The notes beneath the pieces were generated by a model. That model was given only the letters and a program-made list of their open reading frames with translations. It did not search any database and was not told the origin of the DNA. A program made the position numbers and the translations under genes. A stretch of 64,000 nt of DNA from Bryobacterales bacterium (GTDB lineage: Bacteria > Acidobacteriota > Terriglobia > Bryobacterales > Bryobacteraceae), in assembly GCA_016721425.1 (NCBI GenBank), contig JADKID010000023.1:24375-88374 (forward strand), in the 5' to 3' direction. Shown here piece by piece: positions 1 to 8,177 of the stretch. Each line of letters opens with the position of its first letter. Position 1 is the stretch's first letter.

Positions 1-2
1 CC

Positions 3-812
3 ACGGGAAAGCCGTGCAGCGGCATCGCGACGGGCCTCGGACGGCTCGATCAGATTCTGAACGGTTTCAACGAAGGATTACATGTGCTGGCGGCCGGGCC
101 GGGGGTGGGCAAGACTACCATTTGTACGCAGTGGGCTCTGCACGCCGCAGCCTGCCAGGTGCCAGTGGTGTATGTGACCTATGAGAACTCGCCGCAAAGC
201 CTGGTTCTGAAGATGGTGTGCAGCCGGGCCGGGTTGTCTCCGTCCCAGGTGGAGCGCGGGTTTGCTGATCTCACGGTGCTGGAAGAGGCAGCGGCCGCGC
301 TGCGCGAGCCGTTGAGCCTGGTGTCCCTAATGGAGGGCACGTCGCAGATGACGGTCTCGCAAGTGCGCGGCAAGGCACTGCAGGCCCGCGATCGCGCCGG
401 CTCCGAACAAGTGTTGATTGTCTTCGACTATCTGCAAAGGGCGGCTCACGGCAAAGGCTACGAGCAGTTGCGGCACAATGTCTCTGCCATGGCCGGAGAG
501 TTGCGCGAGATGGCCAGCCGCCTGCAATCGCCTGTCATCGCGATCTCGTCGCAAAATCGCAGCGTTGGCGATTATGGCCGCGGCGGCAGCGCCCAGCTCG
601 ATTCGCTGAAAGAATCCGGTGATCTGGAGTATGCGGCCGATTCCGTGCTCTTCCTGACCCAGGCGCGGGAACGCACGGCCACCGATCCCGCCCGGGCGAT
701 TGATCTGGTGGTAGTGAAAAACCGCTTTGGCGGAACGGGGACGGTGCCTCTGATCTTCCGCCCGGATACGGGCGTTTTTCGCGAAGAGGTTCCGCTGACC
801 AGTGCGCGGTGA
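3..812 (+). CDS. DnaB-like replicative helicase ATPase domain, 5' end outside the window
   Basis: The reading frame is open from base 3, so the gene begins upstream of the window; the first in-window start codon (GTG at 84) lies inside the ATPase fold and is not the true start. The frame shows a Walker A motif GPGVGKTT (bases 96-119), a Walker B segment ending LIVFDYLQ (about 414-437) and an SSQNRS motif followed by LKESGDLEYAADSVLFL, which match the order and wording of the RecA-like motor of DnaB helicases. The role would be ATP-driven unwinding at a replication fork, with the primase encoded next as partner. The stop overlaps the primase start by 11 bases, so the two are translationally coupled. 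A RadA/KaiC-like ATPase is the main alternative, but the DnaB-type sensor region and the primase neighbour argue against it. Confidence 0.82.
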   Translation, partial: TGKPCSGIATGLGRLDQILNGFNEGLHVLAAGPGVGKTTICTQWALHAAACQVPVVYVTYENSPQSLVLKMVCSRAGLSPSQVERGFADLTVLEEAAAALREPLSLVSLMEGTSQMTVSQVRGKALQARDRAGSEQVLIVFDYLQRAAHGKGYEQLRHNVSAMAGELREMASRLQSPVIAISSQNRSVGDYGRGGSAQLDSLKESGDLEYAADSVLFLTQARERTATDPARAIDLVVVKNRFGGTGTVPLIFRPDTGVFREEVPLTSAR

Positions 813-1746
813 AACTCTGTCGGCGGTTGAGCTCGCCGCCGCCAGGCCGATGCGCGGCGAGGGCGGCCGGGTGCTGCGCGCGTTCTGTCCGTTTCATCAA
901 TCCGATACGCAGCGCAGCCTGCGTGTGGACGCGGTCTCCGGGCGCTTCTTCTGTTTTGCCTGCGGAGTGTGGGGCTTTACCGAGACGGCGCGGGAAGAGT
1001 GGACGGCGCAGAAGAAGCAGGAGGCTGCCACTTCCCTGCCCCGCGGCAGGGTTCGTCTTCCGCCGCTTCCACCGCCGGAACCGGAGTTTACCTCCGATAC
1101 CGAACTCCTCGAAGATTGGATGGCGGCTTACCGCGAAATGCTGCCGGGCAGCACGGGTGAGGCGTATCTGCAAAGCCGCGGGATTCCGCTGGCCGTGGCG
1201 CAGCGCTGCGGGTTGGGCTATGCCGGCCCCGGCGATTGGGCGCACCGCGACGAACGCGGCCGGCCGCTGCGGGACTGGTGCGGAGGCCGGTTGGTATTTC
1301 CGCACACCACCCCGGACGGGCGGCTGGTCAATCTCTACGGGCGCGCCGTCGGGGCCGATGTGCCGAAAGCGTATCGGCACGACCATCTGGCCGGGGCGAA
1401 GGGTTACTTTCTGGGCGCCGGCCTGGCGGGCGGCTCGGATCTGCCGCTACATGTGTGTGAGGGTCCCTTTGATGCGCTCAGCCTGCGCGCCGCCGGCGTG
1501 GGGCGCGTGGTGGCTATCTTCGGCGTTCATGGGTGGCGCTGGACGTGGGCTCGCGAGGTGAAGGAGATTGTCTTTGCGCTCGATGCCGACCCGGCCGGCC
1601 AGACGGTCTGGCACGCGCTGGCCCGAGCTGCGCGACTGCGCGGCAAGCGGGTGGGCTTTCTGCCGCCCGAGTCCTACGGTGGCTGCAAGGATGTGAGCGA
1701 GGCGTGGGCCGCCGGGCGTCTGACCGGAGTGGCGATTCCTAGCTAG
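802..1746 (+). CDS. CHC2 zinc-finger and TOPRIM DNA primase, plasmid/phage type
   Basis: This 314-residue protein would make RNA primers for DNA replication. A CHC2-type zinc ribbon is visible (C29-x2-H32 with C51-x2-C54), and a TOPRIM fold follows with the expected acidic residues E220 (EGPFDALS) and D261/D263 (ALDADPAG). It is about half the length of chromosomal DnaG and lacks the C-terminal helicase-binding domain, as is usual for primases of plasmids, phages and integrated elements. The GTG start at 802 lies inside the end of the helicase gene. Together with that gene it forms a self-contained primosome unit, followed by partition genes, so the module probably belongs to a plasmid or an integrated element rather than to the core chromosome. 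Confidence 0.88.
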   Translation: MRGETLSAVELAAARPMRGEGGRVLRAFCPFHQSDTQRSLRVDAVSGRFFCFACGVWGFTETAREEWTAQKKQEAATSLPRGRVRLPPLPPPEPEFTSDTELLEDWMAAYREMLPGSTGEAYLQSRGIPLAVAQRCGLGYAGPGDWAHRDERGRPLRDWCGGRLVFPHTTPDGRLVNLYGRAVGADVPKAYRHDHLAGAKGYFLGAGLAGGSDLPLHVCEGPFDALSLRAAGVGRVVAIFGVHGWRWTWAREVKEIVFALDADPAGQTVWHALARAARLRGKRVGFLPPESYGGCKDVSEAWAAGRLTGVAIPS

Positions 1747-1750
1747 CCAG

Positions 1751-1810
1751 CCAAACATTCAGACTACTGGACAGGCAGACAGTCAAACATCTGGACAGTT
1801 GAACAGTTGG
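1751..1810 (+). repeat. Short AACAG/CAGAC repeat cluster 1, upstream of parA
   Basis: This AT-richer stretch between the primase and parA is built from degenerate short units such as GGACAG, CAGACAG, CATCTGGACAG and GAACAG. Similar units recur at 2521-2575, 2731-2754, 2821-2861 and 18770-18795. Its position in front of parA suits a partition site or operator, but this is inferred from context only. Confidence 0.5.
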
Positions 1811-1844
1811 GGAGTATTCTGGTGGGTATGGGAGCGCCCCAGCC

Positions 1845-2459
1845 ATGATTCTCACCGTTGCCTCGTTCAAGGGCGGCGTCGGCAAGACGACCACCGCCAT
1901 TCACCTGGCCGCCTATTTTGCCCGCCAGGCGCCCACCGTGTTGATTGACGGAGATCCGAACCGCAGTTCGACGTCGTGGGCGGCGCGAGGCAAGCCGGAT
2001 TTCGAAGTAGCGCCGGAGTCTCAGATTGCGATCTATGCGCGTAAGGCGGAGCACCTCATCATCGATACGAAGGCGAGGCCCGATCCTGCGGATTTGCAGG
2101 CGCTGGCCAGCGGCTGCGACCTGCTGATCCTGCCTTGCACGCCGGACCCCTTCGCGCTCGACGCACTACTGCTGACGATTGAGGCCCTACAGACGCTGGG
2201 TAATGACCGCTACCGCATCCTGCTGACCGTGGTTCCGCCGCGGCCCATGCCGGACGGGGACAACGCCCGCCAAACGCTGATCAACGCCGGGTTGCCGCTC
2301 TTTGAGCGGGACATCCGGCGCACCGTGGCGTTTCAACGGGCCGCGCTCGAGGGCGGCACGGTGGATTGCGTGCGCAATAGCGACTCCGCCGGGTTGGCCT
2401 GGCGCGACTATGAGGCCGTGGCCGAGGAAGTGGAGGCTCTGTATGGGCAAAAAGCTTGA
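1845..2459 (+). CDS. parA: ParA-family partition ATPase
   Basis: The 204-residue protein starts at an ATG and carries the deviant Walker A motif KGGVGKTT at residues 9-16, the signature lysine K9 of ParA/MinD ATPases, then LIDGDPNRS (Walker A') near residue 37 and LIIDTKA in the Walker B position. It lacks the N-terminal HTH of large plasmid ParA proteins, so it belongs to the short class (ParF-like, type Ib) that usually works with a ribbon-helix-helix centromere-binding protein. The next gene encodes exactly such a protein and overlaps by 17 bases. The probable job is to move the element during cell division using a nucleoid-bound ATPase gradient. Confidence 0.9.
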   Translation: MILTVASFKGGVGKTTTAIHLAAYFARQAPTVLIDGDPNRSSTSWAARGKPDFEVAPESQIAIYARKAEHLIIDTKARPDPADLQALASGCDLLILPCTPDPFALDALLLTIEALQTLGNDRYRILLTVVPPRPMPDGDNARQTLINAGLPLFERDIRRTVAFQRAALEGGTVDCVRNSDSAGLAWRDYEAVAEEVEALYGQKA

Positions 2460-2748
2460 TGAACCAAGGGTGAGCCCGTTTGACGCGCTGCGGATTGCGC
2501 GTTTGGCCAAAGTGGCGCCGGATGTTCAGACGGTTGAACAGCCAGACATCCAAACAGTGAAACAGCCAGATGTCTTGGTAACCGGGCTGGCCAAGAGCCG
2601 TGATCCGCGATATGTCAAGTTCACCACCTATATCCCGCGAGAGATGCACCTGCGGGCCAAGAGCCGCCTGGTGAGCCAGGGCAGGGAATTGAGCGATCTG
2701 GTAGCGGAACTGTTGGATGGCTGGCTGGCTAAACAGGCAGATGTCTAG
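2443..2748 (+). CDS. Ribbon-helix-helix partition partner (ParB/ParG-like)
   Basis: I start this gene at the ATG at 2443, inside the end of parA, rather than at an upstream in-frame ATG at 2302, because the upstream part only reads parA in another frame. The 101-residue product has a flexible N-terminus and a ribbon-helix-helix-like segment at residues 57-95 (YVKFTTYIPREMHLRAK, then a helix ending ELSDLVAELLDGWL). Such proteins bind a centromere and stimulate a short ParA. Residues 29-46 (VQTVEQPDIQTVKQPDV) are an 8-residue tandem duplication encoded by the short DNA repeat that also occurs outside genes here, so the coding region itself may carry binding sites. Confidence 0.72.
   Translation: MGKKLDEPRVSPFDALRIARLAKVAPDVQTVEQPDIQTVKQPDVLVTGLAKSRDPRYVKFTTYIPREMHLRAKSRLVSQGRELSDLVAELLDGWLAKQADV
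2521..2575 (+). repeat. Short repeat cluster 2, inside the RHH gene
   Basis: AACAGCCAGACATC and AACAGCCAGATGTC lie 24 bases apart, and ATGTTCAGACGGTTG precedes them. The 24-base period keeps frame, giving the VEQPDIQT/VKQPDVLV duplication in the protein. The same units occur in the non-coding clusters nearby. Confidence 0.6.
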
Positions 2749-2754
2749 CTGTTT
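2731..2754 (+). repeat. Short repeat cluster 3, at the end of the RHH gene
   Basis: AAACAGGCAGATGTCTAGCT plus GTTT spans the stop codon of the RHH gene. It shares the exact 11-mer GTCTAGCTGTT with cluster 4. Confidence 0.5.
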
Positions 2755-2770
2755 GCGCTGTCTGCCCTCG

Positions 2771-2791
2771 CGCCCCCCCCCACCGGGGGCG
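2771..2791 (+). terminator. GC hairpin after the RHH gene
   Basis: CGCCCCC (2771-2777) is complementary to GGGGGCG (2785-2791) with a 7-base loop; the left arm sits in a run of nine C. No U-tract follows, so it may be a weak terminator or an mRNA-stabilising hairpin. Confidence 0.4.
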
Positions 2792-2820
2792 TCCCAAGCG
2801 ATCCCGGCCACCGTTCCCTC

Positions 2821-2861
2821 CAGTTGTCTAGCTGTTCAGATGTCTAAACATTGAAACATCT
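2821..2861 (+). repeat. Short repeat cluster 4, before the HTH gene
   Basis: The stretch reads as alternating GTCTAGCTGTT, TGTTCAGATGTCT and GAAACATCT units. TGTTCAGATGTCT is found again, exactly, at 18772-18784. The two orientations of AGATGTCT and AACATCT make the cluster partly palindromic. Confidence 0.55.
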
Positions 2862-2885
2862 AATTCCAAACCGGCCAGTTGCCCT

Positions 2886-3428
2886 ATGCCAGCCACCCCC
2901 ACCTACGGACATCGCATCCCCGCCGCGCTCGAGGCTCTTCGCCAGTCCACCAGCCGGTGGATCGATCGCCGCCAGTTGGAGGAGTTGCTCGGCGTCTCCA
3001 AAACCGTGGCCTGGCGCGTATTGCGGCACTGCGGCGGCGAGGCCGGCCCCGGCGGCGCTCTCATTTGCGACCGGATGGCGCTGATAGACCGCCTCGAGGC
3101 GCTGCGGCGGGAGGGCGGTCCGCTGGATCGCGAGATTCGGCGCCACGACCGGCTGGCGGAGTTCCTTCAGCGCATCCGCCCGCAGGTCCTGGCAAATCTC
3201 ACCGATGTGGCCAGGGACGAACAGGCGCTGGAGATGCTCAGCAGCCGGTTCCAGTCGCTACCGGCCAATGTCCAACTGACCCGGTCCAGTCTCCACATCG
3301 ACTTTGCCGGAGCGAACGGGTTTCTCGAAGCCGTGGGCGCGCTCATCTACGCTCTCCACAATGACTTCGAGAAGATCCGCGACTACATTGAGCAGGACTC
3401 CCAGTCCTCGCCCGCCAAACTCCCCTAG
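2886..3428 (+). CDS. Hypothetical HTH-containing protein of the replication module
   Basis: I do not recognise a named family for this 180-residue protein. Residues about 29-49 (RQLEELLGVSKTVAWRVLRH) resemble a helix-turn-helix, with a predominantly charged helical remainder that ends in IYALHNDFEKIRDYIEQD. No signal peptide or membrane segment is seen. The ATG at 2886 is the first start after the repeat cluster. Its location directly behind the partition genes suggests a DNA-binding accessory or regulator of the element. Confidence 0.6.
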   Translation: MPATPTYGHRIPAALEALRQSTSRWIDRRQLEELLGVSKTVAWRVLRHCGGEAGPGGALICDRMALIDRLEALRREGGPLDREIRRHDRLAEFLQRIRPQVLANLTDVARDEQALEMLSSRFQSLPANVQLTRSSLHIDFAGANGFLEAVGALIYALHNDFEKIRDYIEQDSQSSPAKLP

Positions 3429-3921
3429 CACCAGCGCCCGGCCGCGCTTTCCGGGGAGTACATACTCATCAGTTTGGAAAGGCTATGCAATTGCTACATG
3501 ACTGCAGGTTCTCCTGCGATACGTGTATCGGCAGGGTGCCTGATCAACGAAATCGATAGGGGCAGTCTCAGGGTATGACGATGGAATGGCGCGCACACCG
3601 GCAAATGTATGACAGCGGGCGGCAAACGCCCAACGGCCGCAGACCGGTAGTACTTGCCCCCTCAACCCTAGCTCAACCCCTGCATTACCACTAAGGAATA
3701 TTCCGCGATTTACGGACATAGTCCCCTTAGTACTCTCATCCCACCGTCTCTCTCTGACGATCGAGCCAGTGTATAGAAGCTCCGTGGGACGACCCAGACA
3801 GTTGGAAGGACGCGACATCGATACGCTGCCAACAGCTGTTTGTGAATGAAACTACTTTGTTCCACTGATGGCGGTGCCAGTGATGGTGGCCATGAAAGCT
3901 CCGTACGAAGGGTAGGTAAGT
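3429..3921. other. 493-base stretch without a recognised gene
   Basis: No ORF with coding character, RNA gene or strong hairpin was found. It separates the replication module from the subtilase gene and presumably holds the subtilase promoter; I could not pick out convincing -35 and -10 boxes. Confidence 0.4.
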
Positions 3922-6900
3922 ATGTGGACCGCACGGTTTTATGTTGCTCTCATGATGACGTTGGCTTCCGCCTGGGCTGGTCAGGAGATCAAGGAAGGCC
4001 CCGGGGAAATCGTGGTTCCGGACGAGATCGTGCTTCGTTTGAAGCCGGGAGCCACGCTGACGGGCGTACTCGGATCGCTGAACCTCACGGCTACCCTGGT
4101 AGCCAGCTCCACCACGATGCCGATCCAGGTGATTCGCGTACCGGCGCCCTTGCGGCAAACGGTATCCACCATTCTGGCCAACCATCCGGAGATTGAGTAT
4201 GTGGAGCCCCATCGGATTCGCACGTCCACTGACCTCACCCCGAACGACACCTCTTTCACCGCTCAATGGTGGCTCACCAGAACGCAAGCCGCCGCCGCAT
4301 GGAGCCTGTTGCCTGGCCGTCTGGCTGGCTCCGTGCCAGCGGCCAGCCGGGTTCGCGTCGCCATCCTCGATACCGGCGCCGATTGCACTCATCCTGATTT
4401 CATGGACACCGTCGGCGCGACGACCGATCCTAGCGGCGTGAGCCATTTCGCTTCCGCCCTGAGCACGGCGATTGTGCCGACTACCATTGCCACGCCGGCC
4501 TGCGCATGGCAGGATGACCATGGCCACGGCACCCATGTTGCCGGCATTCTGGCTGCCGCCACCAACAATGGGAAGGGCGTCGCGTCGGTGGGCTTTCCGT
4601 CCCAGTTGATGATCTATAAGGTGATGGACAGAACGGGCTACGGCTCCGATTTCGGCATCGCCAATGCGATCACCATGGCCGCCGACGCAGGTGCACGGAT
4701 CATCTCCATGAGCTTGGGCGGCCCGGGCTACTCGCAGATGCTGCAGGACGCTGTGGACTATGCCTGGGCGAGGAATGTGCTGGTGGTTGCTGCCGCCGGC
4801 AATTCCAACACCGCCACTCTCTTCTATCCGGCCGGTGCGAACTATGTGTTGGGTGTGGGCGCGACCGATTCGAGTGATACCAGAGCCTCGTTCTCGAACT
4901 TTGGCTTCGGGCTGGATGTGATGGCGCCCGGCGTGAACATTCTTTCCACCTACCCCGGTAATCGTTACGGGTCCATGAGTGGAACTTCCATGGCTACCCC
5001 GATCGTCTCCGCGGTGGCGAGCCTGATTGCCGCCTCCACCACGGACCTGGCTTCCGATGCCCTGGCACAGCGGATCGAGCAATCCGCCGAATCAAAAAGC
5101 GCCACGGGCGCCTGGGATCAGTATTATGGCTACGGCCGGGTGAACGCGCACCGCGGTCTTAGTGGTGTGCGGCGGGCCACAACCACGGGCGGCCTCTCGG
5201 GCCAGGTGGTCAGCGCGTCCGGCGCGCCCGTGAATGGCGCCCAGGTTCGGATGGGTGGAGTTCTGATCACCACTCCATCCACCGGTCTCTTCCGCTTCGG
5301 CAACATGGCCGCCGGCGCCTCAGCGCTGACAGTCAGCTATGGTGGGAACCCGACCTGGAGCTACAACGTTGTGATTCCAGCCGGAGCCGATAGCTCCTTG
5401 CGCGTGAAGCTTGGTGTACCGACCGGGGCTTTCACAGGCAGCGTTACCAGCAATGGAGCCGCGATAGAGGGAGCGGTGGTTCAGGCGCTGCAGGCCGGGC
5501 TGGTGCAGGCCAGCGCGGTGACCGATGCCAACGGGCAGTTCACGCTGCCGGTGGCGGCGGGCTCCTATGATCTGCGCTCCACGGCCTTGGGGCACGCCGC
5601 CTATATGGTGGGCGCTCAGGCCATCGCCGGCGGCGGTTCCGTCTTTGTGGCGATGCCGATGCTGCCTCTGGGCCAGGTCACGGGTACGGTGGTGGATGCC
5701 GACGGGGTTCCGTTGGTCCGTGCCCAAATCACCCTGGAAAGCCCTACGTTTTCGACCGGCGCGGTGACGAACTCCCTCGGCGAATACACGAGTTTGGGCA
5801 TGCCGGCCGGCGCCTACTCCGTGACCGCTGTAAGCACCGGCTATACCGCCAGCGTCTTGGATGGAGTGGCAGTCAGCGACGGCGGCGCCACGGTCGCCAA
5901 CTTCCAATTGACTGGTGGGGTGGGGCTAACCACCTTGACCCTGGCCAAAGCTACAGCCCTTGGCGGCGAAGTGGTTGCCGGTAACAGGGTGGCGCTCGGC
6001 AGCCCGGCCGGTCCCGCAGGCGCGGTAGTGCTGCTCAGCAGCTCCAACCCGGCGGCGGCCCAGCTTCCGGCGTCGGTGACCATTCCCGCCGGAGCGACAC
6101 AGTCCCCATTGTTCAGCATCACCACCTCCGCCGTCCAGGCGCAGGTTCCGGTTGTTGTTTCTGCCACGCTCGGGAGTGTCACCAAGACATCAACTTTGAC
6201 TGTCACGGCGCCTATTGCCGGCATCGCGGCGCTCACGATCTCGCCGCAGACGATCATCGGCGGTAAGTCAATTACGGCCGCCTCCGTCACTCTGGTTACC
6301 GCCGCCCCGGCCGGGGGCGCGGTGGTATCGCTCACATCGGCAGATCCGGCAGTGATCCCGCCGGCCGCCGGCGTGACTGTAGCCGCAGGCGCTCTCTCCG
6401 CATCGTTCACCCTCACAACGGGCATCGTTACAGTGTCTAAGCCGGTGCTGGTTACGGCCAGCTATGGTGGCGCCACGAAATCGGTGACCGTGACGGTGAA
6501 TCCGATTGCGCTCTCAGCGTTTACGCTCAACGCGGCGTCAGTTTCCGGCGGCAAACCGTTGACCGCCACCGTGACCCTGAACGGTCCGGCGCCTGCCGCA
6601 GGTGCGGTGGTTACGTTCACTTCGGATGGCCCGTCGGCCACTCCGCCGGCCAGTGTGACCGTGCCCGCCGGCGCCACCGTGGCGACGCTGACCGTCCCCA
6701 CGGCCAGCTCCAACTTGGCCGCTTCGGTTGTGCTCTCGGCCACCTACGGAGGAGTTTCCAAGACCGCGACGGTGAGCATTACTCCGGTCACGCTCTATGC
6801 CCTCGCCATTTCTCCGACGCCCCTCTCTGGGGGCAAGATTCTCACCAATGCGCGGCTGACCCTCTCCGGTCCCGCGCCGGCTGCGGGTGCGGTGGTGACA

Positions 6901-7941
6901 TTCGCCTCGAGCAACCCGGCCGCGGCTATTCCGCCCGCTACTGTAATGGTGGCCTCGGGTGCATCGACAGCAGCGTTCTCGATCCCGACGGCTCAGGTCA
7001 CGGCCGCTACCCCGGTAGTGATCTCGGCAAGCTACGGAGGGGTCGACAAGAGCGCTACGGTGAACGTCAAACCGCCTGCGGTCTATGCTCTATCCATCTC
7101 CGCGGTGCCTATCTCAGGGGGGAAGGCCGTGCCGAACGCGGTGGTGACTCTGGACGGCCCTGCGCCCGCCGCGGGGGCGGTGGTCTCGCTCGCGTCCAGC
7201 AACCCATCGGCGGCCACGCCGCCTGTGAGCGTAAGCGTGAGCCCCGGCGCGACCGTATTGTCATTTGCCATCCCGACGGGCTTTGTCAACGTCGCCACAC
7301 CGGTGGTAATCTCCGCCAGCTATGGCGGTGCCACTAAATCCTCCACGATCAATGTGAAACCAACGGCGCTCTATGCGCTGGCCGCCTCAACGACGCCCCT
7401 CACCGGCGGGAAGGTCATTCCCAACGCGACGGTTACGTTGGATGGCCCTGCGCCGCCTGCCGGCGGAGTTGTGACATTCACTTCCAGCAACCCGGCTGTC
7501 GCCAAGCCGCCCGTCAGCGTGACAGTAGCCTCGGGAGCCACTGCATCGTCGTACTTCGCTATCACGACAAGTTCTGTCACCTCGGTCACGCCGGTCGTCA
7601 TCACCGCTAGCTACGGTGGAGTCTCAAAGTCCGTGACGCTTACCGTGAAACCGGTGGCCTTGCTCTCGTTCTTCGCCAGTCCGCTGGCGATCAAGGGGGG
7701 CGGCTCAATCGGTACCGCCAAGGTGACGCTGGATGGCCCTGCTCCCGCCGGGGGCGTGGCAATCACGATCTCCAGTTCAAACCCGGCGGCTCAACCTCCC
7801 GCCACTGTTACGGTGGCCGCCGGCGCCACCGTGGTGAGCTTTGCCATCCCAACCAAGCCGGTTGCCGCCACCACAACGGCGGCGGTCACCGCGGCCTATG
7901 GCAGCGTTAGCATGTCCGTGAATGTGACAGTCAACCCGTAA
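3922..7941 (+). CDS. Secreted subtilisin-like (S8) serine protease with carboxypeptidase-regulatory and Ig-like repeats
   Basis: The 1339-residue product begins with a signal peptide (residues 1-19, cleavage after ASAWA). An inhibitor-I9-like propeptide follows (about 30-100, ending EIEYVEPHRI). The peptidase domain has the complete S8 triad: D150 in AILDTGADCTHPDF, H202 in HGHGTHVAG and S356 in GTSMATP, with oxyanion N294. Residues about 420-660 hold carboxypeptidase-regulatory-like beta-sandwiches (SGQVVSASGAPVNGAQVRM; GTVVDADGVPLVRAQI). The C-terminal half is seven Ig-like repeats of about 96 residues. It is probably exported, self-activated and held at or near the cell surface. No sortase, PEP-CTERM or Por signal is seen at the C-terminus. 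It stands alone between the replication module and the recombinase, with its own terminator. Confidence 0.93.
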   Translation: MWTARFYVALMMTLASAWAGQEIKEGPGEIVVPDEIVLRLKPGATLTGVLGSLNLTATLVASSTTMPIQVIRVPAPLRQTVSTILANHPEIEYVEPHRIRTSTDLTPNDTSFTAQWWLTRTQAAAAWSLLPGRLAGSVPAASRVRVAILDTGADCTHPDFMDTVGATTDPSGVSHFASALSTAIVPTTIATPACAWQDDHGHGTHVAGILAAATNNGKGVASVGFPSQLMIYKVMDRTGYGSDFGIANAITMAADAGARIISMSLGGPGYSQMLQDAVDYAWARNVLVVAAAGNSNTATLFYPAGANYVLGVGATDSSDTRASFSNFGFGLDVMAPGVNILSTYPGNRYGSMSGTSMATPIVSAVASLIAASTTDLASDALAQRIEQSAESKSATGAWDQYYGYGRVNAHRGLSGVRRATTTGGLSGQVVSASGAPVNGAQVRMGGVLITTPSTGLFRFGNMAAGASALTVSYGGNPTWSYNVVIPAGADSSLRVKLGVPTGAFTGSVTSNGAAIEGAVVQALQAGLVQASAVTDANGQFTLPVAAGSYDLRSTALGHAAYMVGAQAIAGGGSVFVAMPMLPLGQVTGTVVDADGVPLVRAQITLESPTFSTGAVTNSLGEYTSLGMPAGAYSVTAVSTGYTASVLDGVAVSDGGATVANFQLTGGVGLTTLTLAKATALGGEVVAGNRVALGSPAGPAGAVVLLSSSNPAAAQLPASVTIPAGATQSPLFSITTSAVQAQVPVVVSATLGSVTKTSTLTVTAPIAGIAALTISPQTIIGGKSITAASVTLVTAAPAGGAVVSLTSADPAVIPPAAGVTVAAGALSASFTLTTGIVTVSKPVLVTASYGGATKSVTVTVNPIALSAFTLNAASVSGGKPLTATVTLNGPAPAAGAVVTFTSDGPSATPPASVTVPAGATVATLTVPTASSNLAASVVLSATYGGVSKTATVSITPVTLYALAISPTPLSGGKILTNARLTLSGPAPAAGAVVTFASSNPAAAIPPATVMVASGASTAAFSIPTAQVTAATPVVISASYGGVDKSATVNVKPPAVYALSISAVPISGGKAVPNAVVTLDGPAPAAGAVVSLASSNPSAATPPVSVSVSPGATVLSFAIPTGFVNVATPVVISASYGGATKSSTINVKPTALYALAASTTPLTGGKVIPNATVTLDGPAPPAGGVVTFTSSNPAVAKPPVSVTVASGATASSYFAITTSSVTSVTPVVITASYGGVSKSVTLTVKPVALLSFFASPLAIKGGGSIGTAKVTLDGPAPAGGVAITISSSNPAAQPPATVTVAAGATVVSFAIPTKPVAATTTAAVTAAYGSVSMSVNVTVNP
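5929..7938 (+). repeat. Seven tandem repeats of about 288 bp encoding Ig-like domains
   Basis: Units begin near 5929, 6220, 6508, 6787, 7078, 7366 and 7657, spaced 279-291 bases apart. Shared protein features are a GGK turn, GPAPAAGAVV, SSNPAA, a PVVISASYGG strand and a closing TVNVKP. Units 4-6 are the most alike, which suggests recent unequal-crossover expansion. Confidence 0.9.
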
Positions 7942-7943
7942 TC

Positions 7944-7984
7944 ACAGGGCTCAGGGCGAAATGGACCGCGCCCTGAGCCTCTGT
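7944..7984 (+). terminator. Strong intrinsic-type hairpin after the subtilase
   Basis: GGCTCAGGGCG (7948-7958) pairs perfectly with CGCCCTGAGCC (7969-7979); ACAG/CTGT extends the stem past one bulged base. It begins three bases after the TAA. There is no long T run. Confidence 0.75.
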
Positions 7985-8026
7985 CACATATGGAACGGTC
8001 GTTTCCAATGGGTCATCTCTGACGTT

Positions 8027-8044
8027 CTATAATGATTGTTATAG
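8027..8044 (+). promoter_or_regulatory. Candidate -10 box inside an inverted repeat, upstream of the recombinase
   Basis: TATAAT at 8028-8033 is a perfect -10 hexamer in an otherwise GC-rich area. It lies within the inverted repeat CTATAA-N6-TTATAG, an arrangement that suits a repressor site over the promoter. A -35 box is not clear (TTTCCA at 8002-8007 has a 20-base spacer). Confidence 0.45.
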
Positions 8045-8177
8045 TAGGCTAAGAGGTAATCGTGCCCCTTGCCGTCCCAGAGACCCACTGCCACCGCTGC
8101 TGCCAGAAACCGTCTGACTCCCATGCCCTCCAGGCGTCTGACTTGTTCTTGCTGTCACTCGCACTGGATTGCGCCAC

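Noticed and set aside
3429..3921. tRNA gene or integron attC site near the recombinase
   Set aside because: No cloverleaf or attC-like hairpin could be folded by eye here or in 7942-8177, and the recombinase lacks an IntI-like extra domain.
3736..5082. 448-residue ORF on the minus strand
   Set aside because: It lies opposite the catalytic domain of the subtilase and has the Arg/Gly/His-rich composition of a high-G+C shadow frame, with no recognisable motif.
5929..7938. Regular repeats that might suggest a CRISPR or satellite array
   Set aside because: The period of about 288 bp is in frame and encodes Ig-like domains; there are no short identical repeats with unique spacers.
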